Below the pieces are notes generated by a model, which searched no databases, was not told where the DNA came from, and saw nothing but the letters and a program-made list of their open reading frames with translations. Made by a program: the position numbers and the translations under genes. A DNA stretch of 64,000 nt, taken from positions 1 through 64,000 of the forward strand of contig CAWDLK010000003.1 in the NCBI GenBank assembly GCA_963803165.1, written 5' to 3'. The stretch is from Changshengia sp963803165 (GTDB taxonomy: Bacteria > Chloroflexota > Dormibacteria > Aeolococcales > Aeolococcaceae). Positions 33,765 to 41,675 of this stretch are shown piece by piece (positions within the stretch are counted from its first letter, which is position 1; every line of letters begins with the position of its first letter).

Positions 33765-34304
33765 CTACCCCGCCAGGGTCCGGCGCACGCTCAGCATCCG
33801 CCGGATGCAGTGGGGATCGCGGCGCTCGGAGTAGGCCGGGAGGTCGCCGGCCGCGGAGTCGGGCCCGGCTCCCCCATCGCCGGTGCGCGTCATCCAGAGG
33901 ACCATGCGGAGCACGGCGGGGAGCATCTCGGGGTTGCTGCGCAGAAGCCGGCGGAGTCCGGCGGCGGAGGCGTCGGCGCGGCGCGACACCTCACCGGCGA
34001 GCCCGGTGAAGAGCTGGCGCAGCGCCGGCCCGGGGGCGCTCGCGCCGAGCACCGCGTACCAGCCGGCGAGCCGTCGCTCGCCGCAGAGGTGCACGGCCAG
34101 GGTCTCGGCCTCCGCCGAGAGGCCCGCCGGCCCCACGGCGCCGGCGTCCGCCCTCCGGCCCAGGAGCGCCAGTGCCGGCCGGGGAGCGGCGAGGAGGTCC
34201 TGGTCGGGCACGAAACGATGATGACCTCGGCGAACGGGCCAAAGCATCCGCCCCGGGGGCGCGTCGGGAGAGCGGTATTTGTCCATCGCACACAACATGG
34301 CCAC
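33765..34304 (-). pseudogene. Decayed paralogue of the ferritin-like diiron protein
   Basis: This 179-codon frame aligns with the intact gene at 31664 in two parts: HRFVPDQDLLA with NRIVLYDELFV near the start, and AETLAVHLCGERRLAGWYAV through NPEMLPAVLRMVLWMTRT to CIRRMLS at the C-terminus. About 55 residues in between, including the first ExxH (YEEMKHH), are missing, and the second (ADELRHG) reads AGEVSRRA. One extra base after GGATGCTTTGGCC shifts the frame relative to the original start. It therefore cannot bind the diiron centre normally and looks like a decaying duplicate. Confidence 0.75.
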
Positions 34305-34350
34305 GCCATCGACGCTGCGCCGCCGGCCTTGGTCACCAGGGCCATCCGGG
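34237..34350 (+). pseudogene. Duplicated control region and 5' fragment of the PucR gene
   Basis: GGCCAAAGCATCCGCC (34237-34252), 44 nt, then ATGGCCAC at 34297 reproduces the arrangement in front of the intact PucR gene. About 50 nt further still resemble the start of PucR (MATPS against MATVS, then a shared CCTTGGTC/TCTTGGTC) before the similarity ends at the corrinoid adenosyltransferase gene. The duplication therefore covered both sides of the divergent promoter. Confidence 0.6.
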
Positions 34351-34351
34351 C

Positions 34352-34924
34352 TCAGAGCGGGGTGGTGGCCGCCCCCTCGGCTTCCCGGGCGAGCATGAAG
34401 AGGAGATCGCTGAGCCGGTTGAGGTAGCGGAGCACCTCGCCGTTCTCCAGCCCGCCGGCGCGGCGCAGGCTCACCGCGCGGCGCTCGGCCCGACGCACCA
34501 GGGTTCGGGCGAGGTCGACGGCAGCTGCGACGGGACTGCCCCCCGGGACGACGAAGGCCCGGGGCAGCGGGACCCGCGCCTCGAGGTCGGCGAGCCGGGC
34601 GTCGAGGTCGGCCACCATCGCCGGGGTGACGGTGGCGAAGTGGCGTTCCAGGTGGGCCCTCTCCCCCGCCCCGGTGGCGAGCTCCGCTCCCACGGTGAAG
34701 AGCTCGCGCTGGAGCGCGAGGAGGCGCGCCGCACGCTCCGGATCGGGCTCCTGCGCGCGCGCCACCCCCAGCGCGCTGACGGCCTCGTCCACGGCCCCGC
34801 AGGCCTCGGTGTGGAGGTCGTCCTTGGGCACCCGGCCGCCGTAGAGGAGGCTGGTCTCACCCCCGTCGCCGCCCCGGGTGGCGATGCTCGGCGACCGCGC
34901 GCCCCGGTCCGGCGGATCGCTCAC
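34352..34924 (-). CDS. Corrinoid (cob(I)alamin) adenosyltransferase, PduO type
   Basis: A 190-residue ATP:corrinoid adenosyltransferase. The nucleotide-binding N-terminus reads IATRGGDGGETSLLYGGRVPKDD, shown here split as ATRGGDGGETSLL and GGRVPKDD, followed by EACGAVDEAVSALG. The C-terminal signature includes FVVPGGSPVAAAVDLARTL, RRAERRAVSL and LRYLNRLSDLLFML. It makes adenosylcobalamin from reduced corrinoid. The GTG start overlaps the trxB stop as GTGA. No other B12 genes are nearby. Confidence 0.92.
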   Translation of the reverse strand: MSDPPDRGARSPSIATRGGDGGETSLLYGGRVPKDDLHTEACGAVDEAVSALGVARAQEPDPERAARLLALQRELFTVGAELATGAGERAHLERHFATVTPAMVADLDARLADLEARVPLPRAFVVPGGSPVAAAVDLARTLVRRAERRAVSLRRAGGLENGEVLRYLNRLSDLLFMLAREAEGAATTPL

Positions 34925-35922
34925 GTCGCCGCGCCGCTGCCGGCCCGGCGCGCTCGGGCGCGCTCCTCCACCCACTTGGTGGCGGCGATGGTGGCGGTGG
35001 TGGCGTCACCGACCGCCGTGGTCACCTGGCGGGTGAGCTGGCTGCGCACGTCGCCGGCGGCGAAGATGCCCGGCACGCTCGTCGCCATGGTCATCGGGTC
35101 GGTCAGGTAGTAGCCGGCGGCGTCGTGGTCAACGTGGGTGTCGACCAGCCCGGTGTTGGGCAGGAAGCCGACGAAGATGAAGACGCCGCCCACGTCGAGG
35201 GTGCCGGGCTCGCCGGAGACGGTGTTGCGCAAGCGCAGCCGGGTCACCTTGCGGTCGCCCTCGATGGCCTCGACCACGGTGTCGAGGAGGAAGTCGATCC
35301 GGGGGTGCTCCCGCGCTTCCTCCACCAGGATCGGCTGGGCGCGCAGCTCGCCCCGCCGGTGGATGATGGTGACCCGGCTCGCGTAGCGGGTGAGGAAGAT
35401 CCCCTCCTCCACGGCCGCGTCACCACCGCCCACCACGGCGAGGTGGACGCCCTGGAAGAAGGCGCCGTCGCAGACCGCGCAGTAGGAGACGCCGGCGCCC
35501 GCCAGCTCGGCCTCGCCGGGGACGCCCAGCTTGCGCGGGTTGCCGCCCGCGGTGATGATCACCGCCGGTGCGCGCAGCTCGCCCTGGTCGGTCTCGACGA
35601 CCTTGGTCCCGTCGGGCTCCACCCGGATCCTCTCCACGGCGGCGGCGATCATCTCGGTGCCGAACTGCCGGGCCTGCTCGGCCATGATCTCGGCCAGGTC
35701 GGGACCGAGGATCGACCTCACCCCCGGGTAGTCCTCGATCAGCTCGGTGTTGAGGAGCTGCCCGCCGGCGCCCATCAGGGCCCCGTCGACGACCGCACCC
35801 TTGGCCTCGACCAGGACGGCGTGGACCTTGTTGCGCCCGGCGTAGAGGGCGGCGGTCAGCCCCGCCGGGCCCCCACCCACGATGACGATGTCGTACTCAC
35901 GCTCGGCTTCGCGATCTGCCAC
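34921..35922 (-). CDS. trxB: Thioredoxin-disulfide reductase
   Basis: FAD/NADPH flavoprotein reducing thioredoxin. The 333-residue protein has GGGPAGLTAALYAGR (FAD) near residues 16-30, the redox pair C148-x2-C151 in YCAVCDGAFF, GGGDAAVEEGIFLTR for NADPH, and the C-terminal FAAGDVRSQLTRQVTTAVGD. The GTG start is preceded by GGAGAG at a good distance, so this mRNA has a leader, consistent with a TATGCT box at 35993-35998. It is coupled to the downstream adenosyltransferase. Confidence 0.96.
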   Translation of the reverse strand: MADREAEREYDIVIVGGGPAGLTAALYAGRNKVHAVLVEAKGAVVDGALMGAGGQLLNTELIEDYPGVRSILGPDLAEIMAEQARQFGTEMIAAAVERIRVEPDGTKVVETDQGELRAPAVIITAGGNPRKLGVPGEAELAGAGVSYCAVCDGAFFQGVHLAVVGGGDAAVEEGIFLTRYASRVTIIHRRGELRAQPILVEEAREHPRIDFLLDTVVEAIEGDRKVTRLRLRNTVSGEPGTLDVGGVFIFVGFLPNTGLVDTHVDHDAAGYYLTDPMTMATSVPGIFAAGDVRSQLTRQVTTAVGDATTATIAATKWVEERARARRAGSGAAT

Positions 35923-35992
35923 GGTTCAGCTCTCCGGATGCACGAGCGCTCTGGGCTGCCGGCGCCATGCGGCTATCGATGGGTTCGATCCG

Positions 35993-35998
35993 AGCATA
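35993..35998 (-). promoter_or_regulatory. Putative -10 box TATGCT upstream of trxB
   Basis: TATGCT on the minus strand would start transcription about 65 nt before the trxB GTG, leaving room for the GGAGAG ribosome-binding site. Confidence 0.3.
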
Positions 35999-36032
35999 CC
36001 CGCACCACCTCCCGGCGACACGCGGCGGGAGC

Positions 36033-36617
36033 TCACCGGGCGCCCAGCGCGGCGAGCAGCGCGCCCAGGGCGCGGGCGCGGTGGCTGACGCCGTCCTTGG
36101 CCGGGGCGGACGCCTCGCCGAAGGTGATGCCGAGGTCGTCGCTGAGGAACGAGGGGTCATAGCCGAAGCCGCCGGTGCCGCGCGGGGCGACCAGGACCCC
36201 GGCCGTCTCTCCCCGCGCCGACACCGCGGCGACGCCCGGGCGCGCCAGGGCGACCACGCAGACGTAGCGGGCGCGGCGGTCACCCGGCGAGCGGCGCTCG
36301 ACCTCGGCGAGGAGCCCGCGAAGCCGGTCGGTGTCGTCCGCCGCCGGGCCCATCCAGCGGGCCGAGGCCGCTCCCGGCCAGCCCCCCAGGGCGGGCACCT
36401 CGATGCCGGAGTTGTCGGCCAGCGCGGGCATCCCGGTGGTCGCGCAGACCGCCTGCGCCTTGGCCAGGGCGTTCTCCTCGTAGGTGGCGCCGGGCTCCTC
36501 CAGCTCCCCCGCGAAGCCGGCGCCGTCGAGGTCGACCAGCTCCCAGGGATGCCCGCCGAGGAGCCGCCGCAGCTCGCTGAGCTTGCCCGGGTTGCGGCTC
36601 GCGACCGCCACCCTCAC
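36033..36617 (-). CDS. rdgB: Non-canonical purine NTP pyrophosphatase (RdgB/HAM1)
   Basis: Removes ITP, dITP and XTP from the nucleotide pool. The 194-residue protein has VAVASRNPGKLSELRRLL, GATYEENALAKAQAV, DNSGIEVPALGGWPG, the GTGGFGYDPSFL substrate loop and the C-terminal KDGVSHRARALGAL. The GTG start overlaps the rph stop (GTGA); rph-rdgB is a common pairing. Confidence 0.96.
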   Translation of the reverse strand: MRVAVASRNPGKLSELRRLLGGHPWELVDLDGAGFAGELEEPGATYEENALAKAQAVCATTGMPALADNSGIEVPALGGWPGAASARWMGPAADDTDRLRGLLAEVERRSPGDRRARYVCVVALARPGVAAVSARGETAGVLVAPRGTGGFGYDPSFLSDDLGITFGEASAPAKDGVSHRARALGALLAALGAR

Positions 36618-37345
36618 CGGGCGGGGACCGTGGTCCCGAGCGCCTCCGCCTGGGCGGCGAAGAGACGCCGCATGCCGGCGTCCGAGAGCTCCAGCAGCAG
36701 GTCCAGCTCGCGGCGGCTGAAGGGCGCCCCCTCGGCGGTGCCCTGGATCTCGATCAGGCTCCCGTCGTCGGCTCCGACGCAGTTGAGGTCGGTGCCCGCC
36801 GCGGCGTCCTCCAGGTAGCAGAGGTCGAGCCGCGGCTCCCCGCCGACGATCCCCGCCGACACCGCCGCCACCGCCCGCCGCAGCACCGAGGGACCGATCA
36901 CCCGCGCCTCCTCCAGCGCCCGGATCGCCAGGGCGAGGGCGACATAGCCACCCGTGATGGCCGCGGTGCGGGTGCCACCGTCGGCCACCACCACGTCGCA
37001 GTCGATGAGGATCGAGCGCTCGCCGAGCGCCGAGAAGTCCACGGCGGCACGAAGGCTGCGTCCGATCAGGCGCTGGATCTCCTGCGACCTGCCGTCGATG
37101 CGCCCCCGGCGGCCCTCGCGCTCGGTCCTGGTCTGGGTGCTGCGCGGCAGCATCGCGTACTCGGCGGTGACCCAGCCCAGCCCGCTGCCCTTGCGGAAGG
37201 GGGGGACGCGCTCCTCCACGGTGGCCGCGCAGAGCACCCTGGTCTGCCCCGTCGAGATCATGCAGCTGCCCTCCGGATAGGGAAGGGCGCCGACCTCGAT
37301 CAGGGTGGGGCGAAGCTCGTCGGGAGCGCGGCCGTCAGGGCGCAT
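36614..37345 (-). CDS. rph: Ribonuclease PH
   Basis: 3'-5' phosphorolytic exoribonuclease trimming tRNA 3' ends. The 243-residue protein shows GSCMISTGQTRVLCAATVEE, GWVTAEYAMLPRST, the arginine-rich GRSQEIQRLIGRSLRA, DCDVVVADGGTRTAAITGG and the C-terminal LYLEDA-like segment (here DLCYLEDAAAGTDLNCV). The ATG has a TACACT box 9 nt upstream. Confidence 0.97.
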   Translation of the reverse strand: MRPDGRAPDELRPTLIEVGALPYPEGSCMISTGQTRVLCAATVEERVPPFRKGSGLGWVTAEYAMLPRSTQTRTEREGRRGRIDGRSQEIQRLIGRSLRAAVDFSALGERSILIDCDVVVADGGTRTAAITGGYVALALAIRALEEARVIGPSVLRRAVAAVSAGIVGGEPRLDLCYLEDAAAGTDLNCVGADDGSLIEIQGTAEGAPFSRRELDLLLELSDAGMRRLFAAQAEALGTTVPAR

Positions 37346-37354
37346 GGCCGAGGC

Positions 37355-37360
37355 AGTGTA
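37355..37360 (-). promoter_or_regulatory. -10 box TACACT upstream of rph
   Basis: TACACT ends 9 nt before the rph ATG, near the tatC stop, so rph-rdgB probably has its own start in addition to read-through from tatAC. Confidence 0.45.
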
Positions 37361-37367
37361 CGGGAGA

Positions 37368-38153
37368 TCAGCGGCGGAGCGGCTTGGCGAGGACGAGCAC
37401 CGAGAGCTCGAAGAGGCCGACCAGCGGCACGGCCAGGAAGAGCGGCGTGACCGGATCGACCCCCGGGGTCACCAGCTCCGCGCCGACGATGATCACCAGC
37501 CAGACCCACCTCCGCCGGCGGCGCAGCCAGGCCGACGAGATGACACCGAGGAGCCCGAGCAGGATGACGACGATGGGCAGCTCGAAGGTGACCCCAAAGG
37601 CGACGATGAGCAGGGTGAGGAAGGAGAGGTACTGGTTGAGGTCGGGGAAGAAGACGGCGTTGCTGCCGACGATGCTGGTCAGCAGGTTGAGCCAGAGGGG
37701 CATCAGGAAGTAGGCGATGCAGCCGCCGGCGGCGAAGAGCACCAGGGCGGACACGACGAAGGGGAGCGCGAGGCGCCGCTCCACCGGGCGCAGGCCGGGG
37801 GCGACGAACGTCCACAGCTGCCAGAGGATGATGGGCAGGGCGAGCACCAGGCCGCCGACCATCGCCACCTCGACGGGGATGGTCACCAGCTCGGTGGGGC
37901 TGGTGATGATCGGCTTGGAGATCAGGTGGTTGTGCTTGGCCAGCACGCTGGTGAGCGGGTACTCGAGCACCCCGAGCAGGAGGTGGTTGAAGGCCGCCGC
38001 GACCGCCGTGCCCACCCCCCAGGCGATCAGCGAGACGATCAGGGCGCGGCGAAGATCCTGGAGGTGCTCGACGACGGTCATGCGACGCTCGGCGCGCGCC
38101 TGACTCTCGGCCCGCAGCGGGCCGCCCCCCCGACGCAGGATCCCCAGCGCCAC
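37368..38153 (-). CDS. tatC: Sec-independent protein translocase TatC
   Basis: Signal-peptide-binding subunit of the Tat translocase. A 261-residue protein with six transmembrane helices; the cytoplasmic N-terminal HLQDLRRALI (family HLxELRxR) and the loop near FVAPGLRPVERRLALPFV are conserved. The N-terminal ~25 residues are basic and extended, so the ATG at 38081 (MTVVEHLQDL) is an alternative start to the GTG at 38153. It lies 32 nt after tatA. Confidence 0.95.
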   Translation of the reverse strand: MALGILRRGGGPLRAESQARAERRMTVVEHLQDLRRALIVSLIAWGVGTAVAAAFNHLLLGVLEYPLTSVLAKHNHLISKPIITSPTELVTIPVEVAMVGGLVLALPIILWQLWTFVAPGLRPVERRLALPFVVSALVLFAAGGCIAYFLMPLWLNLLTSIVGSNAVFFPDLNQYLSFLTLLIVAFGVTFELPIVVILLGLLGVISSAWLRRRRRWVWLVIIVGAELVTPGVDPVTPLFLAVPLVGLFELSVLVLAKPLRR

Positions 38154-38185
38154 CTCAGGAGCCGCTCACGTCCCCGCCGGGGGAC

Positions 38186-38473
38186 TCAGCCGCGCAGGGT
38201 GTCGTCGGGGACGGTGGCCGGGGGGCGCGTCTCCGGGGCCGGTGCCCACTGCCGGAGAGGGTCGTACCCGACCGCCGGGCCCGCCGCCGGCGGCACGGCC
38301 CCGGGTGCGCCCGGGTCGGGGGTGCCCGCGATGGCGTTGCGGAACTCGCGGATGGCCCGGCCCATGCCCGCGCCGATCTCGGGCAGCTTGTTCGCGCCGC
38401 CGAAGAGAAGGACGATCAGCAGCACGGCCGGGATCAACCACCAGAGACGTTCCATGACCAGGGGCTCCGTCAT
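38186..38473 (-). CDS. tatA: Sec-independent protein translocase TatA
   Basis: Pore-forming Tat subunit: one N-terminal helix (WWLIPAVLLIVLLFGG), the hinge and amphipathic helix ANKLPEIGAGMGRAIREFRNAI, then a ~50-residue proline-rich tail. A second ATG at 38455 (MERLWWL) with GGAG 9 nt upstream may be the true start and would give 89 residues. No tatB is adjacent, so a two-component TatAC system is plausible. Confidence 0.93.
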   Translation of the reverse strand: MTEPLVMERLWWLIPAVLLIVLLFGGANKLPEIGAGMGRAIREFRNAIAGTPDPGAPGAVPPAAGPAVGYDPLRQWAPAPETRPPATVPDDTLRG

Positions 38474-38498
38474 CGGCTCGGGGCGAGGAAGGCACCCC

Positions 38499-38514
38499 GA
38501 CTGACGTCAGTCTA
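38499..38514 (-). promoter_or_regulatory. Palindrome GACTGACGTCAGTC overlapping a TAGACT -10 box
   Basis: A perfect 14-bp palindrome (38499-38512) overlaps the minus-strand hexamer TAGACT (38509-38514), about 40 nt before tatA. A dyad at this position is a classic repressor-site geometry for the tatAC-rph-rdgB unit. Confidence 0.45.
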
Positions 38515-38559
38515 GCACCGGGCCCTTCGGCCTATGCAGCGGCGGGACCCATGCCCCTG

Positions 38560-39873
38560 TCAGCAGCTCTCCGATACCCCTCCGGAGCGCAGCGCCCCGG
38601 CGAACGCGGAGACGGCACGGTCGACGTCCGCCGCTTGGTGCGCGGTGCTGAGGAAGGCCGTCTCGAACTGGGACGGTGGCCAGAGCACCCCCGCCTCCCG
38701 CCAGCCGCGGTGGAGGCGGGCGAACGCCTCCGGGTCGCTGCGCCGGGCGCCGGCGTAGTCGTCGACCCGCTCCACCCCCATGAAGACGGTGAGCATGCTG
38801 CCCACCCGGTTGACGGCGCAGGGCACCGACGCCGCCACCGCGGCGGTGCGCAGGCCGTCGCCCAGCCTGCCGCCGAGCGCCTCCAGGCGCGCATAGGCGT
38901 CCCCGGTGCGGAGGGTGTCGAGGACGGCGACCCCCGCGGCCATGGCCAGGGGGTTGCCGGAGAGGGTGCCGGCCTGGTACACGGGCCCCACCGGGGCCAC
39001 CTGCTCCATCAGCGCCCGCCCCCCAGCGTAGGCGCCGACCGGGAGCCCGCCGCCGATCACCTTGCCGAGACAGGTGAGATCCGGCCGGATCCCGTAGAGC
39101 GTCTGGGCGCCGCCGTAGGCGACCCGGAAGCCGGTCATCACCTCGTCGAAGATGAGCAGGGCACCCCCCTCGCGGGTGAGCCGGCGCAGCTCCCCGAGGT
39201 AGCCGGGGAGCGGGGGGACGCAGCCCATGTTCCCGGCCACCGGCTCGACGATCACCGCCGCGATCCGTCCAGCATGGGCGGCGAAGGCCTCGGCGACGGC
39301 TCCGGCGGAGTTGTAGGGGAGCACCAGGGTGTCGGCGACGGCGCCGCGCGGGACCCCCGCGGACCCCGGCAGTCCCAGGGTCGCGACCCCGCTCCCCGCC
39401 GCCGCCAGCAGCGGATCGGCGTGGCCGTGATAGGCGCCCGCGAACTTGACCACCAGGTCACGTCCGGTGGCCGCGCGGGCCAGGCGGAGCGCCGACATGG
39501 TCGCCTCGGTGCCGGAGTTGACGAAGCGGACCATCTCCATCCCGGGCAGGGCGGCGCAGATCCGCTCCGCCAGCTCGACCTCCAGCGGCCCGGTGTGCCC
39601 GTGGGCGACGCCGCGCGCCAGCTGCTCGCGCAGCGCCTCGACCACCTCCGCCGGGTTGTGGCCGAGGATGTGGGGGCCGTAGGCGAGCACGAAGTCGACA
39701 TAGCGGCCGCCGTCGGCGTCGACCAGGTGCGCCCCCTCCGCGGCGACGATCACCGGCGGATCGCCGCCCACCGCGGCATAGGCGCGGACCGGGCTCGACA
39801 CCCCTCCCGGCATCACCCGCGCGGCCCGCTCGCGCAGCTCCGCCGACCGGGAGCGGCGGGGCGCCGCGCTCAC
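38560..39873 (-). CDS. hemL: Glutamate-1-semialdehyde 2,1-aminomutase
   Basis: PLP enzyme forming 5-aminolevulinate in the C5 pathway. The 437-residue protein has MPGGVSSPVRAY, DADGRYVDFVLAYGPHILGH, FVNSGTEATMSALRLARA, FAGAYHGHADPLL, EPVAGNMG, LIFDEVMTGFRVAYGG and the PLP lysine in CLGKVIGGGLPVGAY. The GTG start overlaps the cyclophilin gene stop (GTGA). It is the last gene of the hem operon. Confidence 0.97.
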   Translation of the reverse strand: MSAAPRRSRSAELRERAARVMPGGVSSPVRAYAAVGGDPPVIVAAEGAHLVDADGGRYVDFVLAYGPHILGHNPAEVVEALREQLARGVAHGHTGPLEVELAERICAALPGMEMVRFVNSGTEATMSALRLARAATGRDLVVKFAGAYHGHADPLLAAAGSGVATLGLPGSAGVPRGAVADTLVLPYNSAGAVAEAFAAHAGRIAAVIVEPVAGNMGCVPPLPGYLGELRRLTREGGALLIFDEVMTGFRVAYGGAQTLYGIRPDLTCLGKVIGGGLPVGAYAGGRALMEQVAPVGPVYQAGTLSGNPLAMAAGVAVLDTLRTGDAYARLEALGGRLGDGLRTAAVAASVPCAVNRVGSMLTVFMGVERVDDYAGARRSDPEAFARLHRGWREAGVLWPPSQFETAFLSTAHQAADVDRAVSAFAGALRSGGVSESC

Positions 39874-40664
39874 GTCTGCTCGGAGACCGTCACCGTGTCC
39901 ATGACGTCGCCCTGGACGATGCTGTCCACCACGCTCTGCCCCGAGACCACCTTGCCGAAGAGGTTGTAGGAGAGCCCCTCGGCGTTGAGCGGCCAGAGCG
40001 AGGTCTCGTCGGACTTGGTGATGAAGAACTGCGAGCCGTTGCTGTTGGTGCCCACCCCGGTGTTGGCCATGGCGATGACGCCGGTCACGTACTGCTGATG
40101 GACCGGCTCGTCGGCGAAGGCGAAGCCGGGACCGCCCTCCCCGCAGGTCCCGCTCGGCGTGGCGGGCGCGGCCGGGACGTTGCCGATGCAGTTGGGATCA
40201 CCGCCCTGGATGATGTCCGGGACCGTCGAGCTGGGCCCGATCCGGGCGAAGGGGATGCCGTCGTAGAAGTGGTTGCGGGTCAGGGTGACGAAGACGTTGA
40301 CGGTGGTCGGAGCGAGATCGGGCTGGAGGCAGAGCACGATCACCCCCTTGGCGGTGGTGATCGTTACCTCGTAGAGCTTGCTCTTGTCGATGGTCGTCGC
40401 CGGCACGGCGCTGTAGGAGTGCACGTCAGGCGGCTCGTCGAGCGGCGCCAGGGCGGGACCGAAGGTCGCCGTCGAGCAGTCCGCGAACGGGATGACGGCC
40501 GGCTTGGGGGTCGGCGTCGGCACCGGGGTCGGGGTGAACGCGCCCACCGGGGTGGGGCTGCCGGCCTGGGCGAAGGCCACCGCCACGGCGACCACGGCCG
40601 CCACCAGGGCCAGGGTCACGGCGATCACGAAGGGGATTCGGCGCGGGTTGATGGGGGGCTGCAT
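39870..40664 (-). CDS. Membrane-anchored cyclophilin-type peptidyl-prolyl isomerase
   Basis: A 264-residue protein: short basic N-terminus, one transmembrane segment (~12-35), a Pro/Thr linker (TPTPVPTPTPKP) and an extracytoplasmic cyclophilin domain. Family elements are ITTAKGVIVLCL, HFYDGIPFARI, IQGGDPN, FAFADEP, GVIAMANTG, NGSQFFITKSD and YNLFGKVVSGQSVVD. It lies inside the hem operon between hemB and hemL, a location without an obvious haem link. The start could also be a GTG at 40679 that overlaps the hemB stop. Confidence 0.92.
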   Translation of the reverse strand: MQPPINPRRIPFVIAVTLALVAAVVAVAVAFAQAGSPTPVGAFTPTPVPTPTPKPAVIPFADCSTATFGPALAPLDEPPDVHSYSAVPATTIDKSKLYEVTITTAKGVIVLCLQPDLAPTTVNVFVTLTRNHFYDGIPFARIGPSSTVPDIIQGGDPNCIGNVPAAPATPSGTCGEGGPGFAFADEPVHQQYVTGVIAMANTGVGTNSNGSQFFITKSDETSLWPLNAEGLSYNLFGKVVSGQSVVDSIVQGDVMDTVTVSEQT

Positions 40665-40675
40665 CCTGGTCCTGG

Positions 40676-41665
40676 TCACTCCTCGCGAAGCCAGCGCGCC
40701 ACCTGGAGCGCGTGGTAGCTGATGATGATGTCCGCCCCGGCGCGGCGGATGGAGGTGAGCGCCTCCAGGGCCGCCGCCCGCTCCTCGAAGGCGCCGGCCC
40801 GGGCGGCGTGGGCGATCATCGCGTACTCGCCGCTCACGTTGTAGGCGGCAACGGGAAGATCGACCGCGGCACGCACCTGTGCGATCACGTCGAGGCAGGT
40901 GAGCGCCGGCTTGACCATGACCATGTCGGCTCCCTCCGCGACGTCCAGGAGCGCCTCGCGCACCGCCTCCCGGGCGTTGCCGACATCCATCTGGTAGCCG
41001 CGGCGGTCCCCGCTCCGGGGAGCGCAGTCCGCGGCGTCGCGAAACGGTCCGTACATCACCGACGCGTACTTGGCGCTGTAGGCGAGGATCGAGGTCTCGG
41101 CGAACCCGCCGGCGTCGAGGGCGGTGCGGATGGCCCCGACCTGACCGTCCATCATGCCGCTGGGCGCGATCATGTCCGCCCCGGCGGCGGCCTGGGAGGT
41201 CGCCACCCTCGCGTAGAGCTCCAGGGTGGCGTCGTTGTCGACCGAGCCGTCCTCGCGGAGCACTCCGCAGTGCCCGTGGTCGGTGTACTCGTCGAGACAG
41301 CAATCGGCGATCAGCACGCACGCGTCGCCGAAGCGCCGGCGCAGCGAGCGCAGGGCGAGCTGGACCACGCCCCGCTCGTTCCAGGCCTCGGAGCCGGCGG
41401 CGTCCTTGCGCTCGGGCACGCCGAAGAGCAGGACCGCGCTCACCCCGACCTCCAGCGCCGCCTCCACGGCGGCGGCCGCCGACTCGACGGTCTCCTGACG
41501 GTGACCGGGGAGGCTGTCGATGGCCGCGGGTGCGGCGATCCCCTCGCGGATGAAGAGCGGATGGACCAGCCCCTCGGGGCTCAGCCGGGTCTCGCGGGAG
41601 AGCCGGCGCAGCGCCGGGGTGCGCCGGAGGCGCCGGGGTCGATCGCGCGGGAAGGGCATCGCCAC
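40676..41665 (-). CDS. hemB: Delta-aminolevulinic acid dehydratase (porphobilinogen synthase)
   Basis: Condenses two 5-aminolevulinates. The 329-residue protein has the cysteine-rich zinc-binding DCCLDEYTDHGHCG, so it is a zinc-type enzyme, the Schiff-base lysines in LAYSAKYASVMYGPFRDA and MVMVKPALTCLD, and VAAYNVSGEYAMI. It follows hemD by 10 nt. Confidence 0.97.
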   Translation of the reverse strand: MAMPFPRDRPRRLRRTPALRRLSRETRLSPEGLVHPLFIREGIAAPAAIDSLPGHRQETVESAAAAVEAALEVGVSAVLLFGVPERKDAAGSEAWNERGVVQLALRSLRRRFGDACVLIADCCLDEYTDHGHCGVLREDGSVDNDATLELYARVATSQAAAGADMIAPSGMMDGQVGAIRTALDAGGFAETSILAYSAKYASVMYGPFRDAADCAPRSGDRRGYQMDVGNAREAVREALLDVAEGADMVMVKPALTCLDVIAQVRAAVDLPVAAYNVSGEYAMIAHAARAGAFEERAAALEALTSIRRAGADIIISYHALQVARWLREE

Positions 41666-41675
41666 GCCAGGGTAC

